Positions 50,480 through 59,106 of a DNA stretch of 61,675 nucleotides are shown here, piece after piece. Position 1 is the stretch's first letter, and every line of letters begins with the position of its first letter. Where the stretch lies: NCBI RefSeq assembly GCF_004519315.1, contig NZ_SOZE01000033.1:1-61675 (forward strand), given 5' to 3'. A program made the position numbers and the translations under genes. The stretch comes from Mucilaginibacter psychrotolerans (lineage in GTDB: Bacteria; Bacteroidota; Bacteroidia; Sphingobacteriales; Sphingobacteriaceae). The notes under the pieces were generated by a model that was not told the origin of the DNA, searched no databases, and was given only the letters and a program-made list of their open reading frames with translations.

Positions 50480-51049
50480 ATGCCGAAACAAATGTCATCT
50501 ACCCCAGAAATACACCGCTGCTTTTGGTGCGGCACCGACCCGCTTTACATGGAATATCATGATGAAGAATGGGGTAAAACCATCCACGACGATAATATCT
50601 TCTTTGAATTCCTAACGCTAGAGGCTGCCCAAGCCGGTTTAAGCTGGATAACTATCTTGCGCAGGCGCGATGGCTATCGCAAAGCCTTTGCCGATTTTGA
50701 TGTAGAGAAGGTGGCGGCCTTTACCGAGGAGGACCAGCAGCGTTTATTGCAGGATGCGGGCATCATACGTAACCGCCTCAAAGTTTCTTCTGCAATACGC
50801 AATGCGCAGTTGTTTATGGATGTGCAAAAGGAGTTCGGCTCGTTCAACAATTACCTCTACAGTTTTATGCCCGATGGAAAGCCTATTACTAGCTACCATG
50901 GCCCGCAGGTAAGCACGCCCGAATCTGACGCTATTGCCAAAGACATGAAAAAGCGCGGGTTCAAATTCTTCGGCACCACCATATGTTACGCCTTTATGCA
51001 GGCAACCGGCATGGTGAACGACCATGTACCGCAATGTAGTTTTAGATAG
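50480..51049 (+). CDS. tag: DNA-3-methyladenine glycosylase I
   Basis: The 189-residue enzyme excises 3-methyladenine from DNA. Zinc ligands Cys14 (RCFWCG), His27 (EYHDEEWG) and C-terminal His182 and Cys186 (NDHVPQC) are intact, as are the family segments LTLEAAQAGLSW and KRGFKFFGTTICYAFMQA. Adjacent tag and polA suggest base-excision repair grouping, but the 198-bp gap with a repeat separates their transcription. Confidence 0.95.
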   Translation: MPKQMSSTPEIHRCFWCGTDPLYMEYHDEEWGKTIHDDNIFFEFLTLEAAQAGLSWITILRRRDGYRKAFADFDVEKVAAFTEEDQQRLLQDAGIIRNRLKVSSAIRNAQLFMDVQKEFGSFNNYLYSFMPDGKPITSYHGPQVSTPESDAIAKDMKKRGFKFFGTTICYAFMQATGMVNDHVPQCSFR

Positions 51050-51056
51050 TTTTTTA

Positions 51057-51234
51057 TTTCACAGATTACACCGATTTAATTGATTTCACAGATAAGAATT
51101 GAATGTTATTTTTTGCCTGGCATATCTTGGCTGTTCGTAAACAATAATCGTACTTTTGAAAACATACATCGGCAACCAATCATTGAAATCATCACTATCT
51201 ATCGGTGTAATCAATTAAATCTGTGAAATCGGTG
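51057..51234. repeat. Inverted CACAGATT/ATCTGTG repeat upstream of polA
   Basis: TTTCACAGATTACACCGATT (51057-51076, continuing to 51093) and ATCGGTGTAATCAATTAAAT (51201-51220, continuing to 51234) are inverted copies in which sub-blocks are partly permuted. They flank the polA promoter. This is a different repeat family from those at 22042 and 36015. Confidence 0.75.
51126..51158 (+). promoter_or_regulatory. polA promoter
   Basis: CTTG at 51126-51129 and TACTTTTG at 51151-51158 resemble the Bacteroidota consensus with 21-bp spacing. The transcript would start near 51165 with a leader of about 80 nt that includes the right arm of the repeat. Confidence 0.5.
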
Positions 51235-51247
51235 TTTAAAAATAATT

Positions 51248-54058
51248 ATGAAGAAGCTTTTTCTATTGGATGGCATGGCCCTTATTTACCGGGCGCATTT
51301 CGCATTGAGCAAAACCCCGCGCTTTACTTCGGCGGGAATGAATACCTCTGCCGTAATGGGCTTTACCAATACCCTACTGGATGTGTTGAAAAAAGAAAAA
51401 CCCACCCACATGGCAGTGGTTTTTGATACCGATGCCCCTACCGAACGCCACGTAGAATACGAAAAATACAAGGCACATCGCGAAAGCATGCCCGAGGACT
51501 TAAGCAGGGCCCTACCCTATATATTTAAAGTGGTGCTTGGTTTTAATATCCCCCTCATTACCTCTGACGGTTACGAAGCCGATGATATTATAGGCACACT
51601 CGCCAAAAAAGCAGAACAAAAGGGCTACCAGGTTTACTGCATGACACCCGATAAGGATTTTGCCCAACTGGTATCCGAAAATATCCGCATCTACAAACCT
51701 GCCCGTATGGGTAACGATATGGAGATACTGGGCGTAAAGGAAGTACTTGCCAAATGGGAAATAGAACGCCCCGAGCAGGTGATAGATATACTTGGCCTTT
51801 GGGGCGATGCGGTAGACGGCATACCCGGCATACCGGGCATTGGCGAGAAAACCGCTAAGACTTTGATAAAACAATACGGCTCAGTAGAAGAAATCATAGC
51901 CCACAGCCACGAACTAAAGGGTAAGCTGCGCGAAAACGTGGAGAATTTTGCCGAACAGGGGCTGATGTCTAAACGATTGGCTACCATTAACCTCAATTCA
52001 CCGGTAGAACTGGATGAAGCCGGGTTGGAAATGTGCGCGCCGAGCAAAGATTTACTGGAACCTCTTTTTGCCGAGCTGGAGTTCCGCACCCTGGGACGCC
52101 GTGTGTTTGGTGATGATTTTAGCATTACCGAAACCCGCGCGGTTTCGGTACAAACCGACTTATTCGGCGACCCCGTTGCCGGTGCGCGCACTACCCTCAC
52201 GGTAGAGACGCAGGATATTTACGAAGCGCCTAACCAGCCCGATGTAAAAAACATAAACACGGTTGAGCACGAATATATTCTAGCCGATACATTCGAGAAA
52301 CGCGCCGAACTCATCAGCATATTAAAACAGCACGAAAGCATTTGCTTTGATACCGAAACCACCGGCACCGATGCCAACCAATGCGAACTGGTGGGCCTCT
52401 CCTTCGCGGTGAAGCACTACCAGGCATGGTATGTTCCCGTACCGGTTGATGAGCAGGAGATACTGAAGATAGTGGCCGAGTTTAAGCCCGTGCTGGAGGA
52501 TGAGCAAATTGGCAAGATTGGACAGAACCTCAAGTTCGATATACTGATGCTGAAATGGTACGGCATAGAAATAAAGGGCAAGCTGTTCGATACCATGATG
52601 GCGCATTACGTCATCGACCCTGATACCCGCCACAATATGGATATCCTGTCGGAAAACTACCTTAACTACAAACCAGTTTCCATTACCGAGCTCATCGGCC
52701 CCAAAGGCAAAAACCAAGGCACCATGCGCGATGTGGAGATAGAAAAAATAAAAGATTACGCCGCCGAGGATGCCGATGTAACCCTGCAGCTGAAGTCTAT
52801 CTTCGAACCGAAAATAAAAGAAGCAGGTGCCGAAAAACTGCTGAACGAGATAGAAAATCCGCTGATATACGTTTTGGCAGATGTAGAGCACGAAGGCGTG
52901 CGCATAGACCATGAAACCCTAAAGGAGTTTAGCAAGGAACTGGAAACCGACATAGCCAAACTGGAGAAAGTGGTTTATGAGAAAGCAGGCGTGCGTTTCA
53001 ACATCGCATCGCCAAAGCAACTGGGCGAGGTGCTCTTCGAGAAGCTGATGCTTGACCCCAAAGCCAAAAAAACCAAGACCGGCCAATACCAAACCGGTGA
53101 AGACGTGCTTTTGTCGCTTGCTGCCAAAAGCGATATCGTGCGCGATATTTTGGATTTCCGCCAGTTGCAAAAATTGAAATCTACCTATGTAGATGCACTG
53201 CCAACCATGGTGAACCCTAAAACCGGGCGCATCCATACCAGTTATAACCAGGCAGTGGCGGCAACCGGGCGTTTAAGCTCAAATAACCCCAACCTGCAAA
53301 ACATCCCTATACGCACCGAACGGGGCAGGGAAGTAAGGAAAGCCTTTATCCCGCGCGATGAGAACCACGTTATTGTATCGGCGGATTATTCGCAGATAGA
53401 GCTACGCATCATAGCAGAGATCAGCAAGGACCCCAATATGCGCCAGGCCTTTATCGACAACATCGATATCCACACCGCTACGGCCGCCAAGGTTTATGGC
53501 GTGAGCATAGAGGAAGTAGACAGCACCCAACGCCGTAATGCCAAAGCAGTAAACTTCGGGATTATCTATGGGCAGTCGGCTTTTGGTTTATCGCAGAATT
53601 TAGGCATCCCAAGGAAGGAAGCTGCAGATATTATAGAGAACTACTTTGCCCAATACCCCGGCATCAAACAATACATGGCCGATACCATGAACTTTGCCCG
53701 TGAAAACGGTTACGTAACCACACTGATGGGCCGCCGCCGTTACCTGCGCGATATCAATTCTGCCAACCAAACCGTGCGCGGCTTCGCCGAACGAAATGCC
53801 ATCAACGCACCGATACAAGGTTCCGCTGCAGATATGATCAAAATAGCCATGATCAACATCCACCGCGAGTTTAAGGCCCAAAAGCTGGATGCCCGCATGA
53901 CCATGCAGGTGCATGATGAGTTGGTTTTCGATGTGCCGCATTACGAAGTAGACATTGTGAAGCCAATCATTTTAGAGAATATGAAAAACGCCATTAAAAC
54001 CGAAGTACCTATTATGGTAGAAATTGGTACGGGCGTGAATTGGTTGGAGGCGCATTGA
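51248..54058 (+). CDS. polA: DNA polymerase I
   Basis: The 936-residue polymerase has the 5'-nuclease domain (start KLFLLDGMALIYRAHFAL; about 1-290), the 3'-5' proofreading domain with DTETTGTD intact, NLKFDILML and YAAEDADVT (about 335-530), and the polymerase domain (SADYSQIELRI, RRNAKAVNFGIIYG, MQVHDELVF). PolA fills gaps in excision repair and removes RNA primers. Length is normal. Confidence 0.98.
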   Translation: MKKLFLLDGMALIYRAHFALSKTPRFTSAGMNTSAVMGFTNTLLDVLKKEKPTHMAVVFDTDAPTERHVEYEKYKAHRESMPEDLSRALPYIFKVVLGFNIPLITSDGYEADDIIGTLAKKAEQKGYQVYCMTPDKDFAQLVSENIRIYKPARMGNDMEILGVKEVLAKWEIERPEQVIDILGLWGDAVDGIPGIPGIGEKTAKTLIKQYGSVEEIIAHSHELKGKLRENVENFAEQGLMSKRLATINLNSPVELDEAGLEMCAPSKDLLEPLFAELEFRTLGRRVFGDDFSITETRAVSVQTDLFGDPVAGARTTLTVETQDIYEAPNQPDVKNINTVEHEYILADTFEKRAELISILKQHESICFDTETTGTDANQCELVGLSFAVKHYQAWYVPVPVDEQEILKIVAEFKPVLEDEQIGKIGQNLKFDILMLKWYGIEIKGKLFDTMMAHYVIDPDTRHNMDILSENYLNYKPVSITELIGPKGKNQGTMRDVEIEKIKDYAAEDADVTLQLKSIFEPKIKEAGAEKLLNEIENPLIYVLADVEHEGVRIDHETLKEFSKELETDIAKLEKVVYEKAGVRFNIASPKQLGEVLFEKLMLDPKAKKTKTGQYQTGEDVLLSLAAKSDIVRDILDFRQLQKLKSTYVDALPTMVNPKTGRIHTSYNQAVAATGRLSSNNPNLQNIPIRTERGREVRKAFIPRDENHVIVSADYSQIELRIIAEISKDPNMRQAFIDNIDIHTATAAKVYGVSIEEVDSTQRRNAKAVNFGIIYGQSAFGLSQNLGIPRKEAADIIENYFAQYPGIKQYMADTMNFARENGYVTTLMGRRRYLRDINSANQTVRGFAERNAINAPIQGSAADMIKIAMINIHREFKAQKLDARMTMQVHDELVFDVPHYEVDIVKPIILENMKNAIKTEVPIMVEIGTGVNWLEAH

Positions 54059-54070
54059 TAGGATGGGAGA

Positions 54071-54421
54071 ATGGACTTTAAAATTATCTTTCTTCCCGTT
54101 GGCTACGATATAAAAGATGTCAACAATGACAACACCGATATCAATGTTGTGCTACCGAATAACAAGGTCTATTTTGGCACTTTATTTACTCAAAAAAATA
54201 TACAAGTGTTGATGGAAAAGGATGAGCAAATCTTTTTTTGGTCGACGGACATGGTAATTGTTAAAGATTTAAGTAAATCAACAATACACAAAGCCATTCA
54301 AGAACTTTTCGATACAAACTACCTGACGCATGCCTTTAGTGAGATTGGAAATATTTCTGAAGTTTTTGCTATGTACAAGAGCTTTGAAGCTGTTCCATAT
54401 ATCGACTTAAGTATAGTATAA
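54071..54421 (+). CDS. Unrecognised AT-rich small protein
   Basis: The 116-residue protein starts 12 bp after polA and is AT-rich relative to it. It is probably alpha/beta, with no signal or membrane segment (start MDFKIIFLPVGYDIKD). I do not recognise it. Context (decayed antitoxin and Uma2 fragment downstream) suggests an accessory island. Confidence 0.5.
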   Translation: MDFKIIFLPVGYDIKDVNNDNTDINVVLPNNKVYFGTLFTQKNIQVLMEKDEQIFFWSTDMVIVKDLSKSTIHKAIQELFDTNYLTHAFSEIGNISEVFAMYKSFEAVPYIDLSIV

Positions 54422-54440
54422 CGTTTAAAATCGACCGCAC

Positions 54441-54596
54441 ATGGAACAAAAAAGCAATACAAGCCCTGACTGGTTCCACGAGCTAAGCGAATCACAACAA
54501 CAAGATGTTGTAGAAGGCATCGCCGAGGCAGACAATGGCGAGGTATTTCCGCATGCTGAAGTCGCTAAGATTTTTGAAAAGTGGGGTTTAAAATAA
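54441..54596 (+). CDS. Small antitoxin-like protein, possible orphan
   Basis: The 51-residue protein (DWFHELSESQQQDVVEGIA, then EVFPHAEVAKIFEKWG) resembles short RelB/ParD-like antitoxins that precede a ParE/RelE toxin, with the sequence DWWDELSxEQ-type start and PHEEV-type end. The expected toxin is absent; instead a Uma2 C-terminal fragment follows one base later. It may be an orphan antitoxin; the family assignment is by pattern. Confidence 0.5.
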   Translation: MEQKSNTSPDWFHELSESQQQDVVEGIAEADNGEVFPHAEVAKIFEKWGLK

Positions 54597-54597
54597 T

Positions 54598-54786
54598 GTG
54601 CTTACGAATACCAAGCGCAAACGCGCCCTTTACGAAAAAGCAGGGGTTAAGGAATATTTCATGATTGACCCCGAAAACAAAATCACTACCCTGCTCAGCC
54701 GTGATGCATCCGGCATCTATCAGCAAACTTATGAGCAAGTCGGCCTGCTAAAATCATCGTTGCTGGCTTGCGATATTTCTTTTTAA
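54598..54786 (+). pseudogene. Uma2-family endonuclease, C-terminal fragment
   Basis: The frame (GTG start, 62 residues) reads KRALYEKAGVKEYFMIDPEN, the hallmark end of Uma2/DUF820 PD-(D/E)XK endonucleases, which are normally near 190 residues. About 120 N-terminal residues are missing, including the catalytic core, so this is a remnant. Confidence 0.75.
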
Positions 54787-54993
54787 ACTGTCTTTTTTAA
54801 AAAGTACGCTCACTTTAAGGTGCTCCATTGCTAAATCCGCAATAAAAGCTACTGTCTATTTCTGATAAATATTGAAATGGTAAATAACGGCGTGTTTTAA
54901 TTAAATTATAACACCATTTCAAACAGATTTTTCAAATTATATGTTTGTTCATTTGAGGAAATGTTTAGTACCTTAACCACTATATAATCCCGA

Positions 54994-56418
54994 ATGAGAA
55001 TTTTTCACCTGAGTGCCGAATGCTATCCTATTGCTAAAGTAGGCGGGCTTGCAGATGTAGTTGGCGCATTGCCTAAATACCAGAACCAGGCAGGTCAAAA
55101 CGCCGCTGTGGTAATGCCGTTTTACAACCGTAAATTCGTACATGAAAACACTTTTGACATTGTTTTCCAGGGCACTACGCTTTTAGGCACGCGCCGTATT
55201 TACTTCGAAATACTGAAAGAAACAACCGATAAGCTGGGCTTCGAGCTGTTTATGATAAAAATCCCCGGCCTGCTGGATAGGGAGAACATCTACAGCTACC
55301 CCGATGAACTTGACCAGTTCCTGGCGTTCCAGATATGTTTTTTAGATTGGATAAACTGGAGCGGCCAAACGCCCGATCTAGTACACTGTCATGACCATCA
55401 TTCGGGGCTTATCCCTTTCATGATGTACCACTCGGCATTGTATAAGCGATTAGCGCATATCCCCACCATATTTACCATTCACAACGGGCAATATCATGGC
55501 GCATTCGGCTGGGAACGGCTTAACCTGCTGCCCGAGATAGATTTTTACAAAACCGGTCTTCTTGATTGGAACGGCGGTATAAATCCGCTGGCTTGCGCCG
55601 TAAAATGCTGCTGGCGTTATACTACCGTATCGCCAAACTACCTGCGCGAGCTTACCATTAACTCTAACGGGCTCGAATACCTGTTTTATGTAGAAAGGCA
55701 AAAGGGCTACGGCATTATCAACGGCATCGACACAGATGTTTGGAATGCCGCCGCCGACCCTATGGTACCCAACAAGTTCTCGCTGACTACTGTAAATAAA
55801 GGCAAGCAAAAAAACAAGGAGGCTCTGTGCACCCGCTTCCACCTCTCGGCAGATAAGCCGCTTATCGTATTCATAGGCCGCCTGGTGATAGAAAAGGGTG
55901 CCGATGTATTGCCTGCCGCCATCGAACGCAGCATACAGCAACATGGCGATGACGTAAACTTCCTGATACTGGGTACCGGAGATGCAGAGACCGAGATGGC
56001 CCTGCAAAAATTAAAAGACTTTTACCCGCAAAACTGCAACGTGTTTATCGGTTATGATGAATCGCTGGCGCATTTGATATACGCCGGGGCCGATTTCCTG
56101 CTGATGCCATCGCGCGTGGAACCTTGCGGGCTTAACCAATTATACGCTATACGCTACGGAACCATCCCGGTAGTACGTACCACCGGCGGCCTTGCCGATA
56201 CGGTTATAGATTTTGCCGACGAGGGTGGCTACGGCATCCGTTTCAACAACGTAAGCGTGGATGACATCAGTACATCCATAACCCGGGCGGTGGAGTTATA
56301 CAGCGATACCAAGAAAATGACACTACTGCGTAAGCGCATGATGGGCCTCGATTTTTCGTGGGGCCGGTCGGCAAAAGAATATATTGACCTATACGAAAGT
56401 TTAATTCCTACGATATGA
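54994..56418 (+). CDS. glgA: Glycogen synthase
   Basis: The 474-residue enzyme elongates alpha-1,4-glucan from ADP-glucose. It has the bacterial GT5 start RIFHLSAECYPIAKVGGLAD (KVGGL binds ADP-glucose) and the C-terminal GT1-like half with VFIGRLVIEKGAD and PSRVEPCGLNQLYA (PxRxEPCGLxQ). Its stop overlaps glgC by four bases (ATGA), so synthesis and substrate supply are translationally coupled. Confidence 0.96.
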   Translation: MRIFHLSAECYPIAKVGGLADVVGALPKYQNQAGQNAAVVMPFYNRKFVHENTFDIVFQGTTLLGTRRIYFEILKETTDKLGFELFMIKIPGLLDRENIYSYPDELDQFLAFQICFLDWINWSGQTPDLVHCHDHHSGLIPFMMYHSALYKRLAHIPTIFTIHNGQYHGAFGWERLNLLPEIDFYKTGLLDWNGGINPLACAVKCCWRYTTVSPNYLRELTINSNGLEYLFYVERQKGYGIINGIDTDVWNAAADPMVPNKFSLTTVNKGKQKNKEALCTRFHLSADKPLIVFIGRLVIEKGADVLPAAIERSIQQHGDDVNFLILGTGDAETEMALQKLKDFYPQNCNVFIGYDESLAHLIYAGADFLLMPSRVEPCGLNQLYAIRYGTIPVVRTTGGLADTVIDFADEGGYGIRFNNVSVDDISTSITRAVELYSDTKKMTLLRKRMMGLDFSWGRSAKEYIDLYESLIPTI

Positions 56419-57677
56419 CATCAAAAGTAATCAGCATTGTACTTGGCGGCGGCCAGGGCAGCCGGTTAGCACCGCTAACACTAACACGCTCAAAACCGGC
56501 AGTACCTATTGCTGGTAAATACCGTTTGGTAGATATACCAATTTCTAACTGCCTCCACTCGGGTATCGACCGGATATTCGTGCTCACGCAGTTCAACTCG
56601 GCATCGCTTAACAAGCACATCAAAAACACCTATCACTTCAGCACATTCAGTACAGCTTTTGTTGATATTTTGGCTGCCGAGCAAACCCCTACCAGCGCAG
56701 GTTGGTTCCAGGGCACTGCCGATGCGGTAAGACAAAGCTTGCACCACCTTGGCGTGCACGATTTTGATTACGTGCTTATCCTCTCGGGCGACCAGCTGTA
56801 CCAGATGGATTTTGATGAAATGATCAAACAGCATATCGAAAAAAAGGCTGACATATCCATTGCTACTATTCCTGTGCATGTGAATGATGTACCCGGCTTC
56901 GGTATTCTGAAAACCGACGATGAGAATCTCATCACCTCTTTCATCGAAAAACCAAAATCAGGCTTCGAGAACTGGGTTTCAGAGGTTAGCCCCGAAATGA
57001 AAGCCCAGGGCCGAATTTACCTGGCTTCGATGGGTATCTACATCTTTAACCGTAAGCTGCTTTACGAATTATTGGAAGGTAACGACCATACCGACTTCGG
57101 TAAAGAAATCATCCCGCAATCTATAGAAGGCCATAAGGTAGTAAGCTACCAGTACGAAGGCTATTGGACAGATATCGGTACCATCCCATCTTTCTTTGAT
57201 GCCAACCTTGGCCTAACAGATGATATCCCGCAGTTTAACCTGTTCGATAAAAACCATATCTATACCCGTGCGCGCATGTTGCCGCCTACCAAAATATCGG
57301 GCACGCATCTGGACAGATCGATAATTGCCGATGGTTGTATCATCAATGCCAGCTTAATCACCCGGTCTATAGTAGGTATCCGTACCCGTATCGGCCTTTA
57401 CACCACCATAGATAGCTGCTACGTAATGGGTAGCGATAATTACCAAACCCTTGATGAGATAGCTGTGGCCAAAGCCAATGGCGAACCAATAATGGGTATC
57501 GGCGACAGGTGTACGCTGCGCAACGCCATTATTGATAAGAATACCTACATTGGCGACGATGTTAAAATCAACTGCGGTGCTAAACTGCCGGATGGCGATT
57601 TCCCAACCTATACGGTTGTAGATGGCATCGTAATCGTTAAGAAACGAGCCATTATCCCGAGTGGAACTGTGATTTAA
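56415..57677 (+). CDS. glgC: Glucose-1-phosphate adenylyltransferase
   Basis: The 420-residue enzyme makes ADP-glucose from ATP and glucose-1-phosphate, feeding GlgA. It has the nucleotidyltransferase motif VLGGGQGSRLAPLT, KPAVPIAGKYRLVDIPI, and a left-handed beta-helix C terminus with hexapeptide repeats. A strong terminator follows. Confidence 0.96.
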   Translation: MTSKVISIVLGGGQGSRLAPLTLTRSKPAVPIAGKYRLVDIPISNCLHSGIDRIFVLTQFNSASLNKHIKNTYHFSTFSTAFVDILAAEQTPTSAGWFQGTADAVRQSLHHLGVHDFDYVLILSGDQLYQMDFDEMIKQHIEKKADISIATIPVHVNDVPGFGILKTDDENLITSFIEKPKSGFENWVSEVSPEMKAQGRIYLASMGIYIFNRKLLYELLEGNDHTDFGKEIIPQSIEGHKVVSYQYEGYWTDIGTIPSFFDANLGLTDDIPQFNLFDKNHIYTRARMLPPTKISGTHLDRSIIADGCIINASLITRSIVGIRTRIGLYTTIDSCYVMGSDNYQTLDEIAVAKANGEPIMGIGDRCTLRNAIIDKNTYIGDDVKINCGAKLPDGDFPTYTVVDGIVIVKKRAIIPSGTVI

Positions 57678-57692
57678 TAAATAGTTTTCTAC

Positions 57693-57726
57693 AAAACGGC
57701 CCTGCAAATTGCGGGGCCGTTTTGGT
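57693..57726 (+). terminator. glgC terminator
   Basis: The stem AAAACGGCCC/GGGCCGTTTT with an 11-base loop follows glgC and runs into a short T-run. Confidence 0.87.
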
Positions 57727-57782
57727 TTATAATGGTTGGTATGAAGAGCTTGTGTCGAAATAAACCTGAATTTTCAATCAAA

Positions 57783-57817
57783 CAAAAAAGCATCTGCTTA
57801 TGTGCAAATGCTTTTTG
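57783..57817. terminator. Bidirectional hairpin before the metallo-hydrolase 3' end
   Basis: The stem CAAAAAAGCAT/ATGCTTTTTG is symmetrical and flanked by A-rich and T-rich tracts on both sides. It lies between glgC and the convergent metallo-hydrolase gene and can act for either. Confidence 0.7.
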
Positions 57818-57835
57818 TTTTAGATGGAGCGGACC

Positions 57836-58516
57836 TTACAAATCTAAGCTCTCGCCTATCGCAGGCAGCTTAAGGTTTAGTCCCGCTTTGGCGAATTTTT
57901 CTTTTACCTCTTCCTTATCTATTTTAATAACCGGGAACGAATCGTAATGAATACCGATGATATTTTTACAGTTGATGAATGCTGCGGCTTTGATGGCATC
58001 ATCTGCCCCCATGGTGTAGTTATCGCCGATGGGTAAAAACGCCCAGTCGAGGTTTTCATCTTCCAGCAATTTCATATCGTAAGTAAGCGCCGTATCGCCG
58101 GCAAAGTATATTTTCTTCCCTTCCGAGGAAATCACAAAACCCGCCGGGTTGCCGCCGCTGCTACCGTCGGGCAAGGTGCTGGAGTGTACAGCGTTTACCA
58201 TCTTCACGCGGCCAAAATCAAAATTGAAACCACCGCCGATGTTCATGCCATGCACGTTTTCAATACCTTGTTTGCCTAACCATTCTGCAATTTCCGCAAT
58301 ACAGATCACTTGGGCACCACTTTGCTTTTGCACCTGAACCAGATCGGCAACATGATCGCCATGGCCGTGAGATACCAGGATGTAATCGGGTTTAAGACTG
58401 GCAACATCTACGATGCCTTTAGCCAGTTCGTTATACGTAATAAATGGGTCGAACAGTAGTTTTTTGCCGTCGGCCACCAGCTCAATGGTCGACTGGCCTA
58501 AATAGGTAACTTTCAT
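57836..58516 (-). CDS. Metal-dependent hydrolase (UPF0173, beta-lactamase fold)
   Basis: The 226-residue cytoplasmic enzyme has SHGHGDHVAD (HxHxDH), HSSTLPDG, and FAGDTALTYD segments of UPF0173-type metallo-beta-lactamase fold hydrolases. The substrate is unknown. It is convergent with glgC. Confidence 0.92.
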   Translation of the reverse strand: MKVTYLGQSTIELVADGKKLLFDPFITYNELAKGIVDVASLKPDYILVSHGHGDHVADLVQVQKQSGAQVICIAEIAEWLGKQGIENVHGMNIGGGFNFDFGRVKMVNAVHSSTLPDGSSGGNPAGFVISSEGKKIYFAGDTALTYDMKLLEDENLDWAFLPIGDNYTMGADDAIKAAAFINCKNIIGIHYDSFPVIKIDKEEVKEKFAKAGLNLKLPAIGESLDL

Positions 58517-58608
58517 TAGCGATTGAATTAAGTGCTTAAATTACAAAATAACCCGGCAGATGTTTAAACGCCTAACTTATTTAACGGTAATATTACATAC
58601 CTATAATG

Positions 58609-58914
58609 TTATTTACCAAACAGGCCGCCCATGCCGCCAAACATAGCGCTGGTCATGGCAGCCATTTCGCTTTGACTCACGTTATCGGCCTGCTCCATTG
58701 CTTTATTAATGGCAATAACCAGCAGCTCTTCCAGTTCTTCTTTATCAGCTTCCTTTAAAAAAGCTTCATCAATAGTAACCGATTGTACAACCTTATTGCC
58801 ATTGGCCTGTACGGTAATTTTGCCGCCCTCGGCAGTACCGGTTACGCTTATCGCATCCAACCGCTGTTTTACTTCGCCAGCCTTTTGCTGAGCTTCCATT
58901 AATTTATCGAACAT
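58609..58914 (-). CDS. YbaB/EbfC-family nucleoid-associated protein
   Basis: The start at MFDKLMEAQQKAGEVKQRL is chosen because it is the canonical YbaB N terminus; longer frames translate the TGCACATCT repeat. The 101-residue protein forms a dimer that binds DNA; the core includes GKITVQANGNKVVQSVTI. It is often beside dnaX/recR, but not here. Its upstream gap is a dispersed repeat. Confidence 0.92.
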   Translation of the reverse strand: MFDKLMEAQQKAGEVKQRLDAISVTGTAEGGKITVQANGNKVVQSVTIDEAFLKEADKEELEELLVIAINKAMEQADNVSQSEMAAMTSAMFGGMGGLFGK

Positions 58915-58921
58915 AACTTTT

Positions 58922-59105
58922 TGATGTGCGGATATGCAGATTTCAAATGTGCAGATGAGCTGCCCCAAATCAATCGCATATCCGGTTTTAAATAATTCCT
59001 AATATCTTTCCATGTGCAGATTTTTTCATCTGAAATCTGCACATCTGTAATTTGCAGATTTTGCTGTTTCATCTGCACACCTGCACATTTGAAATCTGCA
59101 CATCT
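58922..59105. repeat. Dispersed TGCACATCT-type repeat, copy 3
   Basis: GATGTGCGGATATGCAGATT and TCTGAAATCTGCACATCTG-type words occur several times in both orientations between the YbaB and serine-hydrolase genes. Same family as at 4316 and 12344. Confidence 0.7.
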
Positions 59106-59106
59106 A

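Noticed and set aside
54994..57677. A complete glycogen operon (with glgB, glgP)
   Set aside because: Only glgA and glgC are present; the following terminator closes the unit.
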